From an uncultured Collinsella sp. (GTDB lineage: Bacteria > Actinomycetota > Coriobacteriia > Coriobacteriales > Coriobacteriaceae): 64,000 nucleotides of DNA. Below the pieces are notes generated by a model. The model was given only the letters and a program-made list of their open reading frames with translations. It was not told where the DNA came from and searched no databases. Numbering within the stretch: position 1 is the stretch's first letter; every line of letters begins with the position of its first letter. The DNA lies in assembly GCA_900541135.1 (NCBI GenBank), contig UQIG01000003.1, forward strand, positions 40,802 to 104,801. The letters run 5' to 3'. Positions 17,955-26,412 of the stretch are shown piece by piece. A program made the position numbers and the translations under genes.

Positions 17955-19267
17955 CCCGCATCACCCCGTCCCCGCTTAAGGGCACCGTTCCCGCCATCGC
18001 GTCCAAGTCGATGGCGCACCGTCTCATCATCTGCGCTGCCCTTGCCAACGGAGAGACGCATGTGACCTGCAACACCACCTGCGCCGATATTGAGGCCACG
18101 GTCCGCTGCCTCACGGCGCTCGGCGCCCGCATCGAGACCGTCGAGGACGGCTTCCAGGTCCACCCCACCATGAAGAGCATTGAGTTCGGCCTGCTCAAGG
18201 CCCTTGCCGGCGGCACGCTCGACTGCGGCGAGAGCGGCTCCACGCTCCGCTTTATGCTGCCCGTCGCCTGCGCGCTGGGGGCAGAGGCAACCTTTGTGGG
18301 ACAGGGCCGCCTAGGCGCACGCCCGCTGTCCCCGCTCTCGGACGAGATCATTGCCGCCGGCTGCGACCTACAGGGTCTGGGCGGTTTTCCGCTCAAGACA
18401 AGCGGACGCATGCGCCCGGGCACCTTTGTGCTGCCGGGCAACGTAAGCTCGCAGTATATCTCCGGCCTGCTGCTGGCAGCCCCGTTGCTCGCCCAGCCCT
18501 CCTGTGTGCAGGTGACTGGCCTCATTGAGAGCCGCCCCTACATCAACCTAACGATCCAGGCCATGAAGGCCTTTGGCGTTGAGGTCAACGTCGAGCGCAT
18601 TCCGGCCAAGGACGGCCAGCCCGAGGTCACGAACTTCCGCGTGAGCAGCGGCTCGTACCGCACGCCCGGCAGCGTGGCCGTCGAGGGCGACTGGTCCAAC
18701 GCTGCCTTTTGGCTGTGTGCCGGCGCTATCGGCACCGACCCCATCACCGTCGAGGGCGTGTCCCTGAGCTCCGCACAGGGCGACCGCAACGTGCTTGCCG
18801 CGCTTTCGCGCTTTGGCGCCCGCATCGTGCGCTCCACCAACGCCGCCACCGTGCAGTCCGACAAGCTCGCCGGCTTTGAGATGAGCGCCCACGACATTCC
18901 CGACCTGGTGCCCGTTATCTCGGCCGTGGCCTCGCTGGCACAGGGCCGCACCTTTATCCGCGATTGCGCCCGCCTGCGTATCAAGGAATCCGACCGCCTG
19001 GCCACCACCACCCGCGAGCTCACCGCGCTGGGCGCGCAGGTGCGTATTGCCGGCGACGACCTCATCATCAAGGGCGTCGATGCCTTTACCGGCGGCGAGG
19101 TCGATTCGCACAACGACCACCGCATCGCCATGATGGCCGCCATCGCCGCGAGCCGTGCCACCGGCGAGGTCGTGATCCACGGCGCCGAGGCCGTCAACAA
19201 GTCCTATCCCGATTTTTTCGACCACTACCGCCTGCTGGGCGGCAAGGTCACACTCGAGGAGGAATAG
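17948..19267 (+). CDS. aroA: 3-phosphoshikimate 1-carboxyvinyltransferase (EPSP synthase)
   Basis: 439 aa, converts shikimate 3-phosphate and phosphoenolpyruvate to EPSP. Seen: SKSMAHRLIICAAL (phosphate-binding N-terminus), CGESGSTLRFMLPVA, QYISGLLLAAPL, RIKESDRLATTTREL and SHNDHRIAMMAAI. Length is normal. The ATG lies inside the end of aroB and is preceded by AGAAGGGAG, suggesting translational coupling. Confidence 0.96.
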   Translation: MLARITPSPLKGTVPAIASKSMAHRLIICAALANGETHVTCNTTCADIEATVRCLTALGARIETVEDGFQVHPTMKSIEFGLLKALAGGTLDCGESGSTLRFMLPVACALGAEATFVGQGRLGARPLSPLSDEIIAAGCDLQGLGGFPLKTSGRMRPGTFVLPGNVSSQYISGLLLAAPLLAQPSCVQVTGLIESRPYINLTIQAMKAFGVEVNVERIPAKDGQPEVTNFRVSSGSYRTPGSVAVEGDWSNAAFWLCAGAIGTDPITVEGVSLSSAQGDRNVLAALSRFGARIVRSTNAATVQSDKLAGFEMSAHDIPDLVPVISAVASLAQGRTFIRDCARLRIKESDRLATTTRELTALGAQVRIAGDDLIIKGVDAFTGGEVDSHNDHRIAMMAAIAASRATGEVVIHGAEAVNKSYPDFFDHYRLLGGKVTLEEE

Positions 19268-19268
19268 C

Positions 19269-20366
19269 ATGTCCTCGACCTTTGGCAACGTCTTGCACTT
19301 AAGCATCTTCGGCCAATCGCACTCCCCCGCTATCGGCTGCTCGCTCGATGGCATCCCGGCGGGCATCGCCGTGGACCAGGAGAAGCTGCAGGCCTTCCTC
19401 GACCGTCGCGCCCCCGGCCGCGACGAGACCGCAACCAAACGCCGCGAGGCCGACGCCGCGCATATCATCGCCGGTGTGATCGATGGACATACCACCGGCG
19501 CGCCCATCGCCGCGATTATCGAGAACACCAACACGCGCTCCAATGATTACACCGAGCTGCGCCGCAAGCCCCGTCCCGGACATGCGGACTTCCCTGCGCG
19601 CGTGAAGTATCACAACATGCACGATGTCGCTGGTGGCGGGCATTTTTCCGGCCGCCTAACGGCCCCCTTATGCATCGCCGGCGGCATTGCGCTGCAGGCA
19701 CTTGAGGCCCGCGGCATTCAGGTCATGGCGCACGTCGCGCAGATCGGCGGCATCTCCGACCTGCCGATGGACGATATGGTCTATCGCGAGGCCGACCGCA
19801 AGGCAATCCTTACGAACGATCTGCCGTGCATTGACGCCGCCGCAGCCGGCCGCATGCGCGAGGAGATTCTTGCCGCGCGCGACGAGCTCGACAGCATCGG
19901 CGGCATCGTGGAGTGCGGCATTTACGGGCTTCCCGCGGGCATCGGCGACCCCATGTTCGACGGCATCGAGAACCGCATCGCGCAAATCGCGTTTGGCATT
20001 CCCGCCGTAAAGGGCGTGGAGTTTGGCATGGGCTTTGCCGTGGCCGCCATGCGCGGCAGCGAGAACAACGATCCGTATCGCATCGACGCCGAGACCGGCG
20101 AGATCGAGGTTGAGTCCAACAACGCCGGCGGCATCCTGGGCGGTATTTCGACCGGCGCGCCCGTCATGTGGCGCATGGCCGTAAAGCCAACGCCCTCGAT
20201 TGGCCGCGAGCAGCAGACCGTAGACATGGACGCCATGGAAAATGCCGAGCTCTCGATCCACGGCCGCCACGATCCCTGCATCGTCCCCCGAGCCGTCCCC
20301 GTAGCCGAAGCAGCCGCCGCCCTCGCCATCTGGGACGCTCTCCTCGAGGACGCCGCCCAGCTCTAA
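19269..20366 (+). CDS. aroC: Chorismate synthase
   Basis: 365 aa, flavin-dependent removal of phosphate from EPSP to give chorismate. Family signatures are FGQSHSPAIGC near residue 14, GVIDGHTTGAPIAAIIEN, RPGHADFPARVKY, the Gly-rich GGGHFSGRLTAPL and GISTGAPVMWRMAVKPTPSI. ATG is one base after the aroA stop and follows GAGGAGGAA. Confidence 0.96.
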   Translation: MSSTFGNVLHLSIFGQSHSPAIGCSLDGIPAGIAVDQEKLQAFLDRRAPGRDETATKRREADAAHIIAGVIDGHTTGAPIAAIIENTNTRSNDYTELRRKPRPGHADFPARVKYHNMHDVAGGGHFSGRLTAPLCIAGGIALQALEARGIQVMAHVAQIGGISDLPMDDMVYREADRKAILTNDLPCIDAAAAGRMREEILAARDELDSIGGIVECGIYGLPAGIGDPMFDGIENRIAQIAFGIPAVKGVEFGMGFAVAAMRGSENNDPYRIDAETGEIEVESNNAGGILGGISTGAPVMWRMAVKPTPSIGREQQTVDMDAMENAELSIHGRHDPCIVPRAVPVAEAAAALAIWDALLEDAAQL

Positions 20367-20419
20367 CCCGACTCACCTGGGTTGCCTGCCAACTCAGCCG
20401 TTACGTGAAAGGGGCCTCC

Positions 20420-21565
20420 ATGGACCTTGCTGACATCCGCCAGGACATCGATGGCATCGACACCACGCTCCTCAACAGCTTTGTCGAGCGAATGGACATT
20501 GCCACCGAGGTAGCCAAGTCAAAAATCGAGATGGGCAAGGCCGTCTTCGACCCCGCCCGTGAGCGCTCCAAGCTCAACAACCTCGCCAGCCGCGCGCCCG
20601 AGCGCTACAAGGCGCAGACCATCACCCTGTTCCGTCTCCTCATGAGCATGAGCAAGGCCGAGCAGCAGCGCTACATCAACGAGCTCAAGGGCATCACGGT
20701 GTCGCAAAAGGCCCATGCCATGGCCGCAGCCTTTGACACACCCTTCCCCCAGACGGCAACCGTCGCCTGCCAGGGCGTCGAAGGTGCCTACAGCCAAATC
20801 GCCGCGTGCAAACTCTTCGACGTGCCCGACATCGCGTTTTTCGAGACCTTCGAAGGCGTTATGCGCGCTGTGCGCGACGGCTTCTGCGAGTTTGGCGTGC
20901 TGCCCATCGAGAACTCCACCGCCGGCTCGGTCAACGCCGTCTACGACCTGCTCGCCCAGTTCGACTTCCACATCGTGCGCTCGCTTCGCCTCAAGATCGA
21001 CCACAACTTGCTCGTCAAGCCCGGCACTAAGCTCGCCGACGTGCGCGAGGTCTACAGCCACGGCCAAGCCATTGCCCAGTGTGCCGGCTTTATCGAGTCC
21101 CACGACTTGCACGCCACCAAGTACCCCAACACCGCCATGTCGGCCGAGATGGTCGCCAGCTCCGGGCGCACCGATGTTGCCGCCATCGCATCGCGCAGCT
21201 GCGCGACACTCTATGGCCTGGAGGTGCTGGAGTCCAACATCCAGGACTCGGACAACAACTACACACGCTTTGTCGTCATCAGCCGCGAGTCACGCGTCTA
21301 TCCCGGTGCCAACCGTACCTCGCTCATGATCACCACGGCCAATGAGCCGGGTGCCCTCTATCGCGTGCTCGAGCGCTTCTACGCGCTCAACATCAACCTC
21401 ATCAAACTCGAGAGCCGCCCCATCCCCGGCCACGACTTTGAGTTTATGTTCTACTTTGATCTGGACTGTCCCTTTGGCAGCAAGGCCCTCGACGACCTGC
21501 TCGATTCGATCGACGACGTATGCGAGAGCTTCACCTACTTTGGCAGCTACACGGAGGTGCTCTAG
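20420..21565 (+). CDS. pheA: Bifunctional chorismate mutase / prephenate dehydratase
   Basis: 381 aa. Residues 1-85 form an AroQ-type chorismate mutase helix domain (IRQDIDGIDTTLLNSFVERM). Residues about 105-290 form prephenate dehydratase (CQGVEGAYSQIAACKLF, GVLPIENSTAGSVNAVYDLL). The C-terminal ACT domain at about 300-381 contains TANEPGALYRVLERFYALNINL and LIKLESRP, the Phe-sensing element. ATG at 20420 follows AAAGGGG; the longer open frame that begins inside aroC is not used. The next gene starts directly after its TAG. Confidence 0.95.
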   Translation: MDLADIRQDIDGIDTTLLNSFVERMDIATEVAKSKIEMGKAVFDPARERSKLNNLASRAPERYKAQTITLFRLLMSMSKAEQQRYINELKGITVSQKAHAMAAAFDTPFPQTATVACQGVEGAYSQIAACKLFDVPDIAFFETFEGVMRAVRDGFCEFGVLPIENSTAGSVNAVYDLLAQFDFHIVRSLRLKIDHNLLVKPGTKLADVREVYSHGQAIAQCAGFIESHDLHATKYPNTAMSAEMVASSGRTDVAAIASRSCATLYGLEVLESNIQDSDNNYTRFVVISRESRVYPGANRTSLMITTANEPGALYRVLERFYALNINLIKLESRPIPGHDFEFMFYFDLDCPFGSKALDDLLDSIDDVCESFTYFGSYTEVL

Positions 21566-22816
21566 ATGACCGATACCGCCGCAACCCGCCCCTACGGCGT
21601 GCTGGGCCGCGTGCTGGGCCACAGCTACACCCCGACCATCTACAAGGAGCTGGCGGGGCTTGAGTACGTGCGTTTTGAGCGCGAGCCCGAGGATCTTGAG
21701 GCTTTTATGACGGGCGACGAATGGGAGGGCACCAACGTGACCATCCCCTACAAGCGCGCCGTCATGGAATACCTGGACGAGCTGAGCCCGCTCGCCGAGC
21801 GCATGGGCAACGTCAACACCATCACGCGCCTGCCCGACGGCCGCCTGCACGGCGATAATACTGACTACTTCGGTTTCCAGTGCCTGGTCGAGGAGTTGGG
21901 CGTTGAGGTTGCCGGCAAGAAGGCCCTCGTGCTCGGTGCCACCGGCGGCGCCGGCACCACGGCAAGTATGGTGCTGGGAGACATGGGCGCCATCGTCGTA
22001 CCCGTGGGTCGCACGAGCGAGGTCAACTACGACAATATCGCGCAGCAGTCCGACGCCTCCCTACTCGTCAACTGCACGCCCGCCGGCATGTTCCCCCATT
22101 GCCCCGACGCGCCTTGCACGCTCGAAGGCCTCGATGCGCTCGAGGGCGTCATCGACATTGTCTACAACCCCGCCCGCACGGGCCTGATGCTCGAGGCCGA
22201 GCGCCGCGGCATCCCCTGCATCGGCGGCCTGCTTATGCTTGTTGCCCAGGCGGCACAAGCTGTCGAGCGCTATACCGGCAAAGCCACCCCGCGCGAGAGG
22301 ATCCTGGACGTAACGGAGCGCCTGTCACGCCGCGAACAGAACATCGCGCTGATCGGCATGCCGGGCTCGGGCAAGACCCGCGTGGGCGAGCAGATCGCCC
22401 AGCTCACGGGCCGCGAGCACATCGATCTCGATCGCGCCCTCGAGGAGCGCCTGGGCATGCCCTGCGCCGACTTTATCATCAAGTGCGGCGAGGCGGCCTT
22501 CCGCGAGCAGGAGACGGCAGCGCTGGCCGACATCTCCAAGCGCAGCGGCTTGGTGCTCTCCACCGGCGGCGGCGTGGTTACGCGCGACGAGAACTACCCT
22601 CTGCTGCACCAAAACAGCCAAATCGTGATGCTCAACCGCAAGCTCGACGAGCTCGCCCACAAGGGCCGCCCCATCACCGCGCGCGACGGCATCGACAAGC
22701 TGGCCGAGCAGCGTATGCCGCGCTACCGCGCCTGGGCCGACTACATCATCGACTCACGCGACTGCGCCGCCAACACCGCCCATGCCCTCCTCGGCACCCT
22801 CCCACCCGCTCTCTAA
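21566..22816 (+). CDS. aroEK: Shikimate dehydrogenase-shikimate kinase fusion
   Basis: 416 aa, two enzymes in one chain. Residues 1-250 are shikimate dehydrogenase: GHSYTPTIY at the shikimate site, NVTIPYK with the catalytic Lys, DNTDYFGF with the catalytic Asp, and the NADP loop GATGGAGTTASM. Residues about 262-416 are shikimate kinase: P-loop GMPGSGKTRVG, the acidic IDLDRALEERLG, FREQET, and Walker B-like STGGGVVT. AroE and AroK catalyse the reduction and phosphorylation of successive intermediates, so fusion may channel shikimate. The ATG immediately follows the pheA TAG. No frameshift is needed to join the halves. Confidence 0.93.
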   Translation: MTDTAATRPYGVLGRVLGHSYTPTIYKELAGLEYVRFEREPEDLEAFMTGDEWEGTNVTIPYKRAVMEYLDELSPLAERMGNVNTITRLPDGRLHGDNTDYFGFQCLVEELGVEVAGKKALVLGATGGAGTTASMVLGDMGAIVVPVGRTSEVNYDNIAQQSDASLLVNCTPAGMFPHCPDAPCTLEGLDALEGVIDIVYNPARTGLMLEAERRGIPCIGGLLMLVAQAAQAVERYTGKATPRERILDVTERLSRREQNIALIGMPGSGKTRVGEQIAQLTGREHIDLDRALEERLGMPCADFIIKCGEAAFREQETAALADISKRSGLVLSTGGGVVTRDENYPLLHQNSQIVMLNRKLDELAHKGRPITARDGIDKLAEQRMPRYRAWADYIIDSRDCAANTAHALLGTLPPAL

Positions 22817-22818
22817 CC

Positions 22819-22860
22819 AAAACCACCACAAAGGGGGCAGGCACCTTTGTGGTGGTTTTT
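22819..22860 (+). terminator. Intrinsic terminator between aroEK and aroQ
   Basis: A 16-bp perfect stem (AAAACCACCACAAAGG and CCTTTGTGGTGGTTTT) with a nine-base loop and trailing T. It directly follows the aroEK stop and precedes the aroQ ribosome site, so aroQ is expressed by read-through or from its own promoter. Confidence 0.8.
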
Positions 22861-22880
22861 CAACTGCAAAGGAAGCAACC

Positions 22881-23318
22881 ATGAAAGCACTCGTCATTAA
22901 CGGCCCCAACCTCAACATGCTCGGCATTCGCGAGCCAGGCATCTACGGCAGCGACAACTACGATCGCTTAGTGCAGATCTGCCAGGAAGCGGGTGCCGCA
23001 CAGGGCTTCGACGAGGTCGAGGTCTTCCAGTCTAACCACGAGGGCAGCATCGTCGACAAGATCCAGGAGGCTTACGGAAAGGTCGACGGCATCGTCATCA
23101 ACCCGGCCGCCTACACGCACACAAGCGTGGCCATCCTGGACGCGCTCAAAGCCGTCGCCATCCCGGCTGTGGAGGTCCACATTAGCGCAGTCGAGACCCG
23201 CGAAGACTTCCGCCAGGTGAGCTACGCCCGTCTGGCCTGCTTCGCCACCATCACCGGAGAGGGCCTGAAGGGCTACGCCCACGCGTTGGAGCTGCTGAAA
23301 GAGCATCTCGAAAAGTAA
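22881..23318 (+). CDS. aroQ: 3-dehydroquinate dehydratase, type II
   Basis: 145 aa, dodecameric type II dehydroquinase, third shikimate step. Motifs: NGPNLNMLGIREPGIYG (catalytic Tyr region), FQSNHEGSIVDKI, NPAAYTHTSVAI and VEVHISAVETRE. ATG follows AAAGGAAG. It completes the operon: with aroF, B, A, C, E, K and Q present, every step to chorismate is encoded here. Confidence 0.95.
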   Translation: MKALVINGPNLNMLGIREPGIYGSDNYDRLVQICQEAGAAQGFDEVEVFQSNHEGSIVDKIQEAYGKVDGIVINPAAYTHTSVAILDALKAVAIPAVEVHISAVETREDFRQVSYARLACFATITGEGLKGYAHALELLKEHLEK

Positions 23319-23380
23319 AATGCCAACCCCAACAAACAGCAGCGGCTTGCTCGCGCTCGGCTCCAGCAACACACAAGATG

Positions 23381-23417
23381 AAAAAAGCCCAGACCACCAA
23401 GCGGTCTGGGCTTAATA
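23381..23417. terminator. Bidirectional terminator between aroQ and tRNA-Arg(TCT)
   Basis: AAGCCCAGACC and GGTCTGGGCTT form an 11-bp stem. On the plus strand it is followed by AATAAA-type sequence; on the minus strand it is followed by TTTTTTC, so it is strongest for the tRNA. Confidence 0.8.
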
Positions 23418-23422
23418 AACGA

Positions 23423-23499
23423 TGGTGCTCCATGGCGGATTCGAACCGTCGACCTTGGGATTAGAAGTCCCCTGCTCTATCCAACTGAGCTAATGGAGC
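23423..23499 (-). tRNA. tRNA-Arg (anticodon TCT)
   Basis: 77 nt with encoded CCA. The acceptor GCTCCAT pairs with ATGGAGC, the D-arm is TAGCTCAGTTGGATAGAGC, the anticodon loop is CTTCTAA (anticodon TCT, codon AGA), and the T-arm has GGTTCGAATCC. It stands at the edge of the polysaccharide region; no integrase gene is seen beside it. Confidence 0.95.
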
Positions 23500-23553
23500 A
23501 AATAACCGCACGCCCAAGCAAGCGCAAGCCTGTCAAGCGCAAGTAATTATAAC

Positions 23554-24321
23554 CTAGTTGAACTGCTCGCGGTACGCCTTGCAGACCTCATCGACCGGGC
23601 CGTCCATGCGAAGGTCACCCTTCTCAATCCAAACGGCACGCTGGCAGATGCGCTCAACCTGCTCCATAGAGTGCGAAACGAACAGAACCGTCACGTCGCC
23701 GCTCTGGATAAAGTGCTGGATGCGGGCCTCGCACTTCTGCTGGAAGAACACATCACCGACGGACAGCGTCTCGTCAACGATCAGAATATCGGGCTCGGTA
23801 ATCGTCGCGATTGCAAAGGCGATACGCGCCACCATGCCCGAGGAGAAGTTCTTAAGCGGCATATCGACAAAGTTCTGCAGCTCAGCGAATTCGATAATGC
23901 CGTCAAAGTTGGCGTCGATGAACTCCTTGGTATAGCCGAGCAGGGCGCCGTTCAGATAGATGTTCTCGCGGGCGGTCAGCTCGGGGTCAAAGCCGGCGCC
24001 AAGCTCAATCAGCGGCGCGATGTTACCGTGTACCTTAACGCTGCCCTCGCTAGGCTCAAGAACGCCAGCGATAATCTTGAGCATCGTAGACTTGCCGGAG
24101 CCATTGGTGCCGACCAGACCCACAACCTCGCCGCGATGAATATCAAACGAGATGTGCTTAAGCGCCCTAAACTCCTCAAAGAACAGCTCGTGCTTGGCAA
24201 GCTTAATGAAGTACTCCTTGAGGTTGGTCAGCGACTCGGACGCCATGTTAAAGATCATGGTGACGTCGTCGACCTCGACAGCCAGAGGCTGCTCGCTGTA
24301 ATCAACAACAGATTCAGTCAT
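23554..24321 (-). CDS. Polysaccharide/teichoic acid ABC exporter, ATP-binding subunit
   Basis: 255 aa. ABC ATPase of the TagH/Wzt/RfbE group. Walker A GTNGSGKST near residue 70, the family-typical long N-terminal insertion before it (LTNLKEYFIKL), signature FSSGMVARIAFAIA, Walker B PDILIVDE and H-loop VSHSMEQ. There is no C-terminal carbohydrate-binding extension of the kind some Wzt proteins carry. ATG at 24319-24321 follows AAGGAG by seven bases. It lies 11 bp after the permease gene and would form a heteromeric exporter with it for a lipid-linked surface glycan. Confidence 0.92.
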   Translation of the reverse strand: MTESVVDYSEQPLAVEVDDVTMIFNMASESLTNLKEYFIKLAKHELFFEEFRALKHISFDIHRGEVVGLVGTNGSGKSTMLKIIAGVLEPSEGSVKVHGNIAPLIELGAGFDPELTARENIYLNGALLGYTKEFIDANFDGIIEFAELQNFVDMPLKNFSSGMVARIAFAIATITEPDILIVDETLSVGDVFFQQKCEARIQHFIQSGDVTVLFVSHSMEQVERICQRAVWIEKGDLRMDGPVDEVCKAYREQFN

Positions 24322-24332
24322 CACAGCACTCC

Positions 24333-25178
24333 TTAGATGTAGAGGATAAATTTGCGCTCGGACTTATGGAACACGGTATAGCCAATAATAAGCGCAAGAA
24401 CCGCCCAAGCGACGCACATACCAAACGTCATAAGCGAGGGCGTAGTCTGGAACAGGAAGATATCGCGCATAAACTGCAGGTAGTTGAACATGGGGTTCGC
24501 ATACATCAAGATACGCACGAGATGCGGCATTTGCGCAATATAGTCAGTCGTCCAGAAGATGGGCGTAATGTAAGTCCACGCCGTAATGACGACGCTCCAC
24601 AGATGCATAACGTCGCGGAAGAAGACCGTAAGGGCAGAGAGCATCATGCCCAGGCCCATGCAGAAGCACATAAGCAGCAGCAGGCAAACCGGCAACAGAA
24701 TCAGGTGCCAAGAAGGCATAACGCGGAACCACAGCATGACGATGGCGACGGCGACCAGCGAGAAGGCAAAGTTGACCAGCGAGAAGAGCACCTTCTGCAC
24801 CGGGAAAACCCAGCGGTGCACCTTAACCTTCTTGAGCAGAGGGGCAGCGCCCACGATCGACGTCAGGGCCTGGTTAGTAGACTCAGACATGACGGCAAAG
24901 GTGATGTTACCCACGATCAAGTACAGCGGGTACATCTCGGGCGTCATTGAGCCATTGCGGCCCTGGCCAAAAATCGTCGAGAACACGATGGCCATGACGA
25001 TCATCATCAGCAGCGGGTTGAGCACCGACCATGCGACGCCCAGAACGCTACGGCGATACTTGATCTTAAAATCCTTGGTAACCAGCTGACGAAGGATAAA
25101 CGCGTCCTTCTCAAATTCGTTCTTAGCAAACGTCGCAGGCAGACTGCGAGTTTCTTGTTGCTTTGTCTGATCCGACAC
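24333..25178 (-). CDS. Polysaccharide/teichoic acid ABC exporter, permease subunit
   Basis: 281 aa, ABC-2 type permease of the TagG/Wzm group with about six membrane helices. The cytoplasmic N-terminal stretch DAFILRQLVTKDFKIKYRRS and SVLGVAWSVLNPLLMM are characteristic. The start is GTG at 25176-25178, eight bases after AAAGGAG; the longer open frame upstream has no ribosome site. Its partner ATPase follows at once. Confidence 0.92.
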   Translation of the reverse strand: MSDQTKQQETRSLPATFAKNEFEKDAFILRQLVTKDFKIKYRRSVLGVAWSVLNPLLMMIVMAIVFSTIFGQGRNGSMTPEMYPLYLIVGNITFAVMSESTNQALTSIVGAAPLLKKVKVHRWVFPVQKVLFSLVNFAFSLVAVAIVMLWFRVMPSWHLILLPVCLLLLMCFCMGLGMMLSALTVFFRDVMHLWSVVITAWTYITPIFWTTDYIAQMPHLVRILMYANPMFNYLQFMRDIFLFQTTPSLMTFGMCVAWAVLALIIGYTVFHKSERKFILYI

Positions 25179-25338
25179 GGATGCAACTCCTTTACTCGTA
25201 ATCGTTGACAAACGAACAGTATAGACCCGACGGCCATGCAAACGATTCGCGCAACAAAACTGGAGAACTAACCCACATCTTAGGATGCCAGGCCCAAACG
25301 GCTATACTTTCTAGGATTGAATGTATAAGGAGCATTAA

Positions 25339-26310
25339 GTGAATTCTGAATCCATCGCCGTCATCATCCCTTGCTACAACGAAGCGCTCACGATCGGCAA
25401 AGTCATCGACGACTTTCACCGCGAGCTTCCGCAGGCGACGGTCTATGTCTATGACAACAACTCGTCGGACGATACCTCACGCATTGCCACCGAGCACGGC
25501 GCCACAGTCCGCTTTGAGCCCCGTCAGGGAAAGGGCAACGTGTGCCGCCAGATGTTTCGCGATATCGACGCCGATTGCTACCTGATGGTCGACGGAGACG
25601 ACACCTACCCCGCCGAGGCGGCCAAGGCCCTCTGCGAGCCCATCCTTAACGGCACGGCCGACATGACCGTAGGCGATCGCCTTTCCAACGGCACCTACGC
25701 CGAGGAGAACAAGCGTGCCTTCCACGGCTTTGGCAATAATCTGGTCCGCGCCATGATCAAGTGGATCTATGGCTACAGCTTCGATGACGTCATGACAGGC
25801 TACCGCGCCATGAGCCGCCCGTTCGTTAAAACCTTCCCAGTGCTTTCCGAGGGCTTTCAGATCGAAACCGAGCTCTCGATCCACGCCGTCGACCACCGCT
25901 GGCGCATCAAAGATGTGCCCATCGAGTACCGCGACCGTCCCGAGGGTTCCGAGTCCAAACTCAACACCGTGAGCGACGGCATTAAAGTCGTTGCGATGAT
26001 CGGCACGCTGTTCAAGGACTACCGCCCGCTGAAGTTCTTCAGCCTCGTTGCGCTTCTGTTCGCGGTATTCGGCCTCGCCCTGGGCATGCCCATCGTTGTC
26101 GAATATTTCCAGACCGGCCTCGTCCCGCGCTTCCCCACCGCTATGCTCGCCGCCTCGTTTATGTTCCTGTGCGGCCTGAGCCTTGCGACCGGCTTCATCC
26201 TAGATTCTGTAGCAAAGGTCGAAAAAAAGCAGTGGGAGGTCAACGTGTACAGCAAATACGCCTACGACGACCAGCCCGGCCACCCTACTTCCATGCCAAG
26301 CGAGAGGTAG
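25339..26310 (+). CDS. Family 2 glycosyltransferase with C-terminal membrane helices (DPM1-like)
   Basis: 323 aa. GT2 fold: VIIPCYNEALTIGKVI at residue 8, VYDNNSSDDT, and the metal site MVDGDDTYP. The acceptor region has TGYRAMSRPFVKTFP. Two membrane helices near residues 233-255 and 275-295 follow (FSLVALLFAVFGLALG, SFMFLCGLSLATGFIL). The architecture is that of polyprenyl-phosphate sugar transferases, which charge undecaprenyl phosphate for glycan decoration. GTG start with AAGGAG. It is transcribed divergently from the ABC exporter. Confidence 0.85.
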   Translation: MNSESIAVIIPCYNEALTIGKVIDDFHRELPQATVYVYDNNSSDDTSRIATEHGATVRFEPRQGKGNVCRQMFRDIDADCYLMVDGDDTYPAEAAKALCEPILNGTADMTVGDRLSNGTYAEENKRAFHGFGNNLVRAMIKWIYGYSFDDVMTGYRAMSRPFVKTFPVLSEGFQIETELSIHAVDHRWRIKDVPIEYRDRPEGSESKLNTVSDGIKVVAMIGTLFKDYRPLKFFSLVALLFAVFGLALGMPIVVEYFQTGLVPRFPTAMLAASFMFLCGLSLATGFILDSVAKVEKKQWEVNVYSKYAYDDQPGHPTSMPSER

Positions 26311-26360
26311 ATCTTCCGCAAAATACTATTGGCATCACTGCGCAGATAGCCACCAACAAG

Positions 26361-26390
26361 AAAAGCCGCCGTTAAAGAACGGCGGCTTTT
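26361..26390. terminator. Bidirectional terminator between convergent genes
   Basis: AAAAGCCGCCGTT, loop AAAG, AACGGCGGCTTTT: a 13-bp perfect stem with T-runs on both strands, between the plus-strand glycosyltransferase and the minus-strand rmlCD. Confidence 0.9.
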
Positions 26391-26412
26391 ACTCTCGAAA
26401 AGTTAATAGCGG

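Noticed and set aside
23423..23560. Integration site of a mobile element at tRNA-Arg(TCT)
   Set aside because: No integrase, transposase, or duplicated tRNA 3' end was seen next to the polysaccharide region.
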